This document shows positions 6,275 through 10,777 of a stretch of 10,777 bases of DNA, piece after piece (position 1 is the stretch's first letter; each line of letters begins with the position of its first letter). Under the pieces are notes generated by a model. That model saw only the letters and a list, made by a program, of their open reading frames with translations, had not been told where the DNA came from and ran no database searches. The position numbers and the translations under genes are program-made. Source of the DNA: Burkholderiales bacterium (lineage in GTDB: Bacteria > Pseudomonadota > Gammaproteobacteria > Burkholderiales > SG8-39); assembly GCA_029266935.1 (NCBI GenBank), contig JAQSVY010000129.1:1-10777 (forward strand), given 5' to 3'.

Positions 6275-7314
6275 CCCGCGCTGGCGATCGCCTCGCGCCG
6301 CGCATCGTCGATGCGCTTCGCAATCTCGCCCTGCGGCGCCGTCGCGGCGATCGCGGCTGCGTCGACGCCCGCCGCGGCGGCGAGCGCGCGCTCCACGCGA
6401 GCCACGTCGAGACCCGGCGCCGCAAGACGCGCGGCTTCAAGTAGCGCGGCGAGCCGCTCGGGCCGACGAAAGGCATCCGCGCGCTTGAGGAGCTCGAGCA
6501 GCGCCTGCGCCGGAGCGCGCGGCGCGGCAAGCAGCGTCTCGCGGTTGCGGCAGGCGACGAGCGCCAGCTCGCGCACTTCATTCGGCGCGCGCAGGCGGTC
6601 GCACAGCGCAGTGACTTCGCTTTCCTCGAGCGGCCAGGCGAGCTGGGCGAAGCGCACGGGCAGCGAGCCCCGGAAGTTAACTGTGGTGTTTCTTAGCTCA
6701 GGGAGCAGCCTAGCGCGCAGCCCGCAAGCCTCGAGCACCTCGAACATGCGCTGCGGTCGGGGCTCGCAGAGCCCCTTCGCAATCTCCTGCCAGACGCGCT
6801 CCGGCACCAGCGCATCGGCCTCGCCCGAAGTCACCATGTTTCGCATCAGGTTCATGGTGGTTTCGTGAACCTGAAAGTCGAATCTGGCCGCAAACCTCGC
6901 CACGCGCAGGATGCGCACCGGGTCCTCGGTGAACGCCTCGCTTACGTGCCTGAGGATCCCGGCGCGCAGGTCTTTCTCGCCGCCGAACGGATCGATGAGC
7001 ATGCCGTCCTCGGCCTTCGCCATCGCGTTGATGGTGAGATCGCGCCGGCGCAGATCCTCCTCGAGGGAAACGTCGGGGGCGGCGCGCACGGTGAACCCTT
7101 TGTAGCCCCGGCCGCTCTTTCTCTCGGTGCGGGCGAGCGCGTATTCCTCGTGCGTGCGCGGGTGCAGGAACACCGGGAAGTCCTTGCCCACGGGCTTGTA
7201 GCCCAGACGCGCCATCTCCTCGGGCGTCGCACCCACCACCACGTAGTCGCGGTCCTTGACCGGCAGCCCGAGCAGCTCATCGCGCACGGCGCCGCCGACG
7301 ACGTAGGCCTTCAC
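6271..7314 (-). CDS. cca: CCA-adding tRNA nucleotidyltransferase without a recognisable HD domain
   Basis: The enzyme builds or repairs the 3' CCA end of tRNA from CTP and ATP. The N-terminal class II nucleotidyltransferase head is complete: [12 protein letters not shown] at 5-16, catalytic D21 and D23 in [22 protein letters not shown] at 43-52, [17 protein letters not shown] at 90-96 and [16 protein letters not shown] at 130-145. [13 protein letters not shown] follows. At 347 residues it is shorter than the roughly 410-residue E. coli form. From LLPEL (203-207) to VRFAQLAW (220-227) there are only about a dozen residues, and the His-Asp-Leu-Gly-Lys stretch expected next is replaced by WPLEESEV. 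The phosphodiesterase/phosphatase activity of HD-containing Cca is therefore unlikely. Start GTG 7314 is chosen because it overlaps the upstream GST stop as GTGA and the family start Lys-Ala-Tyr-Val follows directly. A longer start would only extend into the GST gene. Confidence 0.93.
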   Translation of the reverse strand: MKAYVVGGAVRDELLGLPVKDRDYVVVGATPEEMARLGYKPVGKDFPVFLHPRTHEEYALARTERKSGRGYKGFTVRAAPDVSLEEDLRRRDLTINAMAKAEDGMLIDPFGGEKDLRAGILRHVSEAFTEDPVRILRVARFAARFDFQVHETTMNLMRNMVTSGEADALVPERVWQEIAKGLCEPRPQRMFEVLEACGLRARLLPELRNTTVNFRGSLPVRFAQLAWPLEESEVTALCDRLRAPNEVRELALVACRNRETLLAAPRAPAQALLELLKRADAFRRPERLAALLEAARLAAPGLDVARVERALAAAAGVDAAAIAATAPQGEIAKRIDDARREAIASAG

Positions 7315-7931
7315 TCGGGAAGATCGAATTGCGGGATCGTCTCGGGCTCGCGCTCCGCGGCGTCTATCCATTCCCGCATCGCGGGAAGCGCGAGCATCGC
7401 CTCGGCGTACTCGCGGTTCGAGACGCGCACCTCGTAGGTGCGAAAGCGCAGCACCACGGGCGCGTACATCGCGTCTGCGGCCCCGAACGCGCCGAAGAGG
7501 AACGGCCCCTTTGCCTGCGACCAGATGGCGTCGATGCGCTTGATCTCTTCGAGGACCTCGGGCGTGCGCCCGCGGCCGGGATAGCGCTTGCGTACATTCA
7601 TCCCCATATGATTGCGCAGGTTGGCGAATCCGGAATGCATCTCCGCCGAAATCGAGCGCGCCCGCGCGCGCTCGGCGGCGTCGGCGGGCCAGAGCTGCGG
7701 GCGACGCTCGGCGAGGTACTCGAGGATGGCGAGCGAGTCCCAGACTACCAGGCTGCCATCGACGAGGCAGGGTACCTTTCCAGAGGGCGAGTGCTTGAGG
7801 ATCTCGCCCTTGGCAGCCGGGCCGTAGAGGGGAATGCGCTTCTCATCGAAGGCGAGCCCCAGCACTTTCATCGCCAGCCAGGGCCGCAGTGACCAGGAAG
7901 AATAGTTCTTGTTGCCGATGACGAGCAGCAT
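7311..7931 (-). CDS. Glutathione S-transferase family protein
   Basis: This 206-residue protein has the two-domain glutathione S-transferase layout. The thioredoxin-like half has [12 protein letters not shown] at residues 7-18, with the serine/tryptophan active-site area, the cis-proline in GKVPCLVDG (V53-P54), and the [13 protein letters not shown] block, whose D65-S66 normally contacts the glutathione gamma-glutamate. The helical half has [11 protein letters not shown], the [19 protein letters not shown] signature around the N-capping box, and MREWIDAA near the end. The cytoplasmic substrate is unknown; a role in detoxification or a specific isomerisation are both possible. ATG 7931 is preferred over the upstream ATG at 7973 because the family begins at Met-Leu-Leu-Val-Ile-Gly-Asn and the longer form would overlap the divergent gene. 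Its TGA overlaps the cca GTG, so the two genes are probably cotranscribed and coupled. Confidence 0.92.
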   Translation of the reverse strand: MLLVIGNKNYSSWSLRPWLAMKVLGLAFDEKRIPLYGPAAKGEILKHSPSGKVPCLVDGSLVVWDSLAILEYLAERRPQLWPADAAERARARSISAEMHSGFANLRNHMGMNVRKRYPGRGRTPEVLEEIKRIDAIWSQAKGPFLFGAFGAADAMYAPVVLRFRTYEVRVSNREYAEAMLALPAMREWIDAAEREPETIPQFDLPE

Positions 7932-7954
7932 GGCACGCAGGATAAACTGAATTG

Positions 7955-8689
7955 ATGGCTGCCTTGGCTGCACGCCTCGCCGGGCGCTTCGCGCGCGAGG
8001 CGCTCGCGCTCGGCGCGGGCGAGGTCTGCGCGCTGCGGCGGCGGAGCTTCTACCTGCGCTTCCCCGGCGGCCGGGTGGCGTGCATCGGCGATGCGGCGCT
8101 GGGCGGCGGGCCGCTCAATGCGCTCGTCGATGCCTTGCCTGCCGTCGCCCCCGGCGAGCAGCTATCGATAGGTCTCGAGGACACTGCCCTCTGGCGGCCA
8201 CCGCCGTCGACGGACGCGTTTCCCGACAACGCCGGCAACATTGCCCAAGCGGCGGCGGCCCGCGCGCCGGCCGCAGGGCTCGCTTGCCTCATCGCCCGCA
8301 GCCATAACCCGCTCAGCGTGCACGCGCAGCCGGCGCTCGAGGCGCTTGAGCGCTGGCTCGTCGGCAACGCGTTATCGGCGGAGGCGGAAGCGCTCGTCGG
8401 CCTGGGCCCCGGCGTCACGGCGCCCGGCGACGACTATCTCGGCGGCGTGCTGCTCGCGCTACGGCTTTGCGGACGCGGCGCGCAGGCCACCTCGCTCTGG
8501 CGCTGGCTAGAGCCGCGCCTCGCGGGCCGCACGCGCGATATCAGCGCCACCCACCTCGCCGCGGCCGCTGCCGGCGAGGCGCAGGAAGCGCTCCATAAGG
8601 TCCTCAATGGCGAGCCCGAGCTCGACGCGCTGGACGCCGCGGGCTGGGACGGGCTTGCCGGCGCCCTGGCAGTGGCGAAGACTTACTGA
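7955..8689 (+). CDS. DUF2877 / AllH-like protein
   Basis: The 244-residue product carries the DUF2877 signature GLGPGVTAPGDDYLGG (residues about 149-164), followed by LLALRLCG. An earlier ARSHNPLSVH block aligns with the family core. In E. coli a DUF2877 protein, AllH (YlbF), is one subunit of the oxamate carbamoyltransferase of allantoin catabolism, working with FdrA and AllG. Neither of those partners lies nearby, so the role here is open. The start is ATG 7955; an in-frame TTG at 7952 lies closer to the AGGA at 7939-7942 and is possible. Only 23 bases separate it from the divergent glutathione S-transferase start, with TAAACT (7943-7948) as a weak -10 candidate. The gene overlaps the convergent NDUFA9-like gene by 7 bases at their stop codons. 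Confidence 0.85.
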   Translation: MAALAARLAGRFAREALALGAGEVCALRRRSFYLRFPGGRVACIGDAALGGGPLNALVDALPAVAPGEQLSIGLEDTALWRPPPSTDAFPDNAGNIAQAAAARAPAAGLACLIARSHNPLSVHAQPALEALERWLVGNALSAEAEALVGLGPGVTAPGDDYLGGVLLALRLCGRGAQATSLWRWLEPRLAGRTRDISATHLAAAAAGEAQEALHKVLNGEPELDALDAAGWDGLAGALAVAKTY

Positions 8690-9564
8690 AGGTAGGCGGG
8701 CGCGACGGCTTCCAGCGCGGTCGGGACCAGTCCGAAGGGCAGCGTGCAGTCCTGCGCGCAGACGTTCGGCACCTGCATCGAACGGTAGTTGTCGCGCGTC
8801 ATGAGCGGTCCGGGCGACCACTCGAGCAGCCGCGCCTGCAGGTAGGAAAGCGAGGGCGGCAGGCCGAGCACGAGCCGGTGCCGGCCGGTCGCGGCGCAGG
8901 CGTACTCGACCAGCGCTTTCAGCGTGTACTCACGCGGCCCGCAAAGCTCGTAGCGCTTGCCGTGCGCCTCGGGCTTCTCTAGCGCTTGCGCCATGGCGCG
9001 CGCCACGTCTCCCACGTACACCGGCTGGAAGCGCGCCTGCGCGCAGGCGAGCGCGAGCACCGGCAGGTAGCGCGCCAGGGACGCGAAGGTGTTGAGGAAG
9101 CGGTCCTCGGGGCCGAACACCACGGAAGGCCGGAAAACGGTGACGTCCAGCGCCGCGGCGCCGAGCACCACCTCCTCGCCGCGCGCCTTCGAGCGCAGGT
9201 ACTCGGAGGGCGCGTCGGGCCCGGCGCCGAGCGCGCTCACGTGCAGCAGGCGCGGGACGCCGCCGGCGCGGCAGGCGGCGACGATCGCCCTGGGCAGCTC
9301 GACGTGCGCGCGCTCGAAATTCCCGTGCAGGATGCCGACCAGGTTGATGACGGCGTCGCGCCCTTTCGCCAAGCGCTCGAGCACGCCGGGGGCGTTGACG
9401 TCGGCTTCGACGACATCCACCGTGGGCAGGACGATGAGGTGCTTCGCGCGCTCGCGCCGCCGCGTCGGAATGGTGACCCTCAGCGCGCGCCGCGCGAGCT
9501 CGGCGGCGAGGTGGCGCCCGAGGAAACCCGATCCGCCGACGATCAGGACGTTCTCGACCTTCAT
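8683..9564 (-). CDS. NDUFA9-like NAD(P)-binding reductase (atypical short-chain dehydrogenase)
   Basis: This 293-residue protein belongs to the atypical short-chain dehydrogenase group that includes the complex I accessory subunit NDUFA9. It has the dinucleotide motif GGSGFLG at residues 10-16, PTRRRERAKHL at 33-43, NLVGILHG at 74-81, HVSALGAG and the Y122xxxK126 pair (EYLRSKARGE), then FRPSVVFGPEDRFLN, the QPVYVGDVARA block and ELCGPREYTL. Family members bind NAD(P)H; some bacterial ones are suggested to act in respiration or quinone metabolism, but the reaction here cannot be read from sequence. ATG 9564 lies 7 bases after the slt stop, and the glycine motif follows at the expected distance. 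It is probably cotranscribed with slt. Its TAA overlaps the convergent DUF2877 stop region by 7 bases. Confidence 0.92.
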   Translation of the reverse strand: MKVENVLIVGGSGFLGRHLAAELARRALRVTIPTRRRERAKHLIVLPTVDVVEADVNAPGVLERLAKGRDAVINLVGILHGNFERAHVELPRAIVAACRAGGVPRLLHVSALGAGPDAPSEYLRSKARGEEVVLGAAALDVTVFRPSVVFGPEDRFLNTFASLARYLPVLALACAQARFQPVYVGDVARAMAQALEKPEAHGKRYELCGPREYTLKALVEYACAATGRHRLVLGLPPSLSYLQARLLEWSPGPLMTRDNYRSMQVPNVCAQDCTLPFGLVPTALEAVAPAYLQ

Positions 9565-9571
9565 GCCAGCT

Positions 9572-10777
9572 TCAGGGCAGCTCGTCCTCGACCGGCTCCG
9601 CGGCGCTGCGCGGCGGGATGGTCCCCAGGCGCGCCTTGATCGGCGTGAGCTTCTTTTCCAGGATCGCCGCGTAGAAGACGGCGTTGACCGTCACCTTCTT
9701 CACGTAGTCGCGGGTCTCGGCGAAGGGAATCGTCTCGGCGTAGATCGCGCCCTCGAGAGAGCGCTCGGCTTCGCGCCAGCGCCGCGCCCGTGCCGGCCCG
9801 GCGTTGTACGCCGCGGAAGCAAGCACCGGGTGGCCGAGCTGCTCTAGAACAATCTTCAGGTACCCGGTGCCCAGCGTCACGTTGGTCTCGATGTCGGTGA
9901 CGCTGGCCGGGCGGTAGTTGCGCAGGCCGATCTTCGCCGCGACGAAGCGCGCGGTGCTCGGCATGACCTGCATCAGCCCGGCCGCGCCGGCGCTCGAGCG
10001 TGCCTCGGGGATGAAGCGGCTCTCCTGGCGCACCAAGCCCATCACCCAGGCCTCGTCCAGCCCCTGCGTCCTCGCATATTCGCCGAACACGTCGCGAAAT
10101 GGCACCGGGTAGCGCAGCGCAAAGTTGTGAAACCGCTTGGTGCGGTCGGCGGTGCTGATGGCGCGGTCGTAGACCCCCGCGCGGCGCGCCAGCTCGGCGG
10201 CGGCGAGCAGACGCTCGTCGCCGAGCGAGCGGATCGAGAACAGCCATTCGCGCACGCCCTCGGTGCGGATGCCCAGGCGGATCAGCTCGAGCGCGCGCGC
10301 GAGCCCGGGATCGCGCCGCGCCGCCTCGACTTCCTCCTCGCCCGGCTCGTGCATCGCCTCGGGCGGGGTGACGACGTAGCCGAGCTCTTCGGAAGCGAGC
10401 AGGCCGTAGAAGTCCGGCTGGCCGGCGATGCGCAGGAAGTACGCGCGGCTGCCGTCAGGCTCGCCCAGCGCCGCGAGCGCGCGGCCATACCAGTACGTCC
10501 AGGTCGCCTCCTGGCGCGCCGCCGCCGACATGCGGTCGATGGTGTCGCGCACCGTGCTCCACTGCCCGGCGCGCAGCGCCGCGCGCACTTTCCAGGCCAG
10601 CGCGTGATCGTCGAGCTCCGCGTCACCGGCATGCATGTACCAGTCAAGCGCTTCAGGCAGGTGCTCGCGCGCGCCCTCGTGGGCGACGCGTGCCCAAAGG
10701 TATTCGAGGTCGGCGCGGGGCAGGCGCGTGCCAAGAGGGCCCTGCAGCAGCGCGGCAGTCGCCTTCGGGTCGTTGCG
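9572..10777 (-). CDS. slt: Soluble lytic murein transglycosylase Slt, C-terminal part
   Basis: The enzyme cleaves the glycosidic bond of peptidoglycan in the periplasm, forming 1,6-anhydromuramyl ends. The frame is open to the right edge, so 401 C-terminal residues are visible and the signal peptide plus part of the helical N-terminal ring lie outside. The visible upstream part is the alpha-helical superhelical domain with short repeats (ALDWYMHAGD, EATWTYWYGRALAALG, AYFLRIAG, DFYGLLASEELG). The lysozyme-like domain has the catalytic glutamate in VRQESRF (codon 10022-10024), SSAGAAGLMQVMPSTA, NVTLGTGYL, AAYNAGPARARRWR and IPFAETRDYVKKV, all as in Slt70. It ends with a short charged tail. It leads the NDUFA9-like gene by 7 bases. 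Confidence 0.95.
   Translation of the reverse strand, partial: RNDPKATAALLQGPLGTRLPRADLEYLWARVAHEGAREHLPEALDWYMHAGDAELDDHALAWKVRAALRAGQWSTVRDTIDRMSAAARQEATWTYWYGRALAALGEPDGSRAYFLRIAGQPDFYGLLASEELGYVVTPPEAMHEPGEEEVEAARRDPGLARALELIRLGIRTEGVREWLFSIRSLGDERLLAAAELARRAGVYDRAISTADRTKRFHNFALRYPVPFRDVFGEYARTQGLDEAWVMGLVRQESRFIPEARSSAGAAGLMQVMPSTARFVAAKIGLRNYRPASVTDIETNVTLGTGYLKIVLEQLGHPVLASAAYNAGPARARRWREAERSLEGAIYAETIPFAETRDYVKKVTVNAVFYAAILEKKLTPIKARLGTIPPRSAAEPVEDELP

Noticed and set aside
5608..6444. Plus-strand open frame of 278 codons across the GST remnant, DUF2905 and the cca end
   Set aside because: It spans three recognised genes in other frames and has low-complexity composition. It could not be a fusion of them.
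1..10777. Defence island, mobile element, CRISPR array or secretion cluster
   Set aside because: No transposase, integrase, nuclease, repeat array or toxin-antitoxin pattern was found. All recognised genes are metabolic or housekeeping types with similar base composition.

Overview
The window looks like a piece of a GC-rich betaproteobacterial chromosome (Burkholderiales/Rhodocyclales-like). This is inferred from the strong G/C third-position bias and from a housekeeping gene set typical of that class: a MidA/NDUFAF7-type methyltransferase beside a pteridine reductase, TtcA, an NDUFA9-like reductase beside a Slt-type lytic transglycosylase, and Cca beside a glutathione S-transferase. No rRNA, tRNA, CRISPR, insertion sequence, phage or defence gene was seen. 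I cannot place the organism below class level.

Layout. 2-1182 (+) is the 3' part of a thiamine-diphosphate enzyme of the acetolactate-synthase family, broken by an internal deletion plus frameshift. It meets head-on a minus-strand run read from right to left: pteridine reductase (3868-3134), guanidinium exporter Gdx/SugE (3125-2805), tRNA 2-thiocytidine synthase TtcA (2808-1996) and a broken DUF3750 gene (1882-1179). From a 31-base divergent spacer, the MidA-type methyltransferase (3900-4934) and a diheme cytochrome c (4937-5578) run rightwards. A broken YghU-like glutathione S-transferase (6081-5586) and a small DUF2905 membrane protein (6080-6274) diverge from overlapping start codons. Next come a second glutathione S-transferase (7931-7311) coupled to cca (7314-6271), both minus strand, a stand-alone AllH-like DUF2877 gene (7955-8689, plus), and an NDUFA9-like reductase (9564-8683) following the slt C-terminal part (from beyond 10777 down to 9572), both minus strand.

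How the genes relate. These are mostly small housekeeping units rather than one pathway: tRNA maturation and modification (cca, ttcA), reduced-pterin metabolism (pteridine reductase), efflux of guanidinium-type cations (gdx), probable respiratory or redox functions (MidA-like, NDUFA9-like, cytochrome c), glutathione chemistry, and cell-wall turnover (slt). Packing is extreme. Same-strand neighbours overlap by ATGA or GTGA or lie 2-8 bases apart, two convergent pairs share the tetranucleotide CTAG for both stop codons, one divergent pair shares CATG for both start codons, and no intergenic gap exceeds about 115 bases.

The most notable signal is that three genes in the left 6 kb (breaks near 1018, 1358 and 5665) each lack an internal block and change frame at the join, while family-like sequence continues to a proper stop codon. 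Genes in the right part keep open frames, although Cca is short and lacks its HD motif. Either this is a genome with recent gene decay or a deletion-prone assembly. I found no convincing new multi-gene system.
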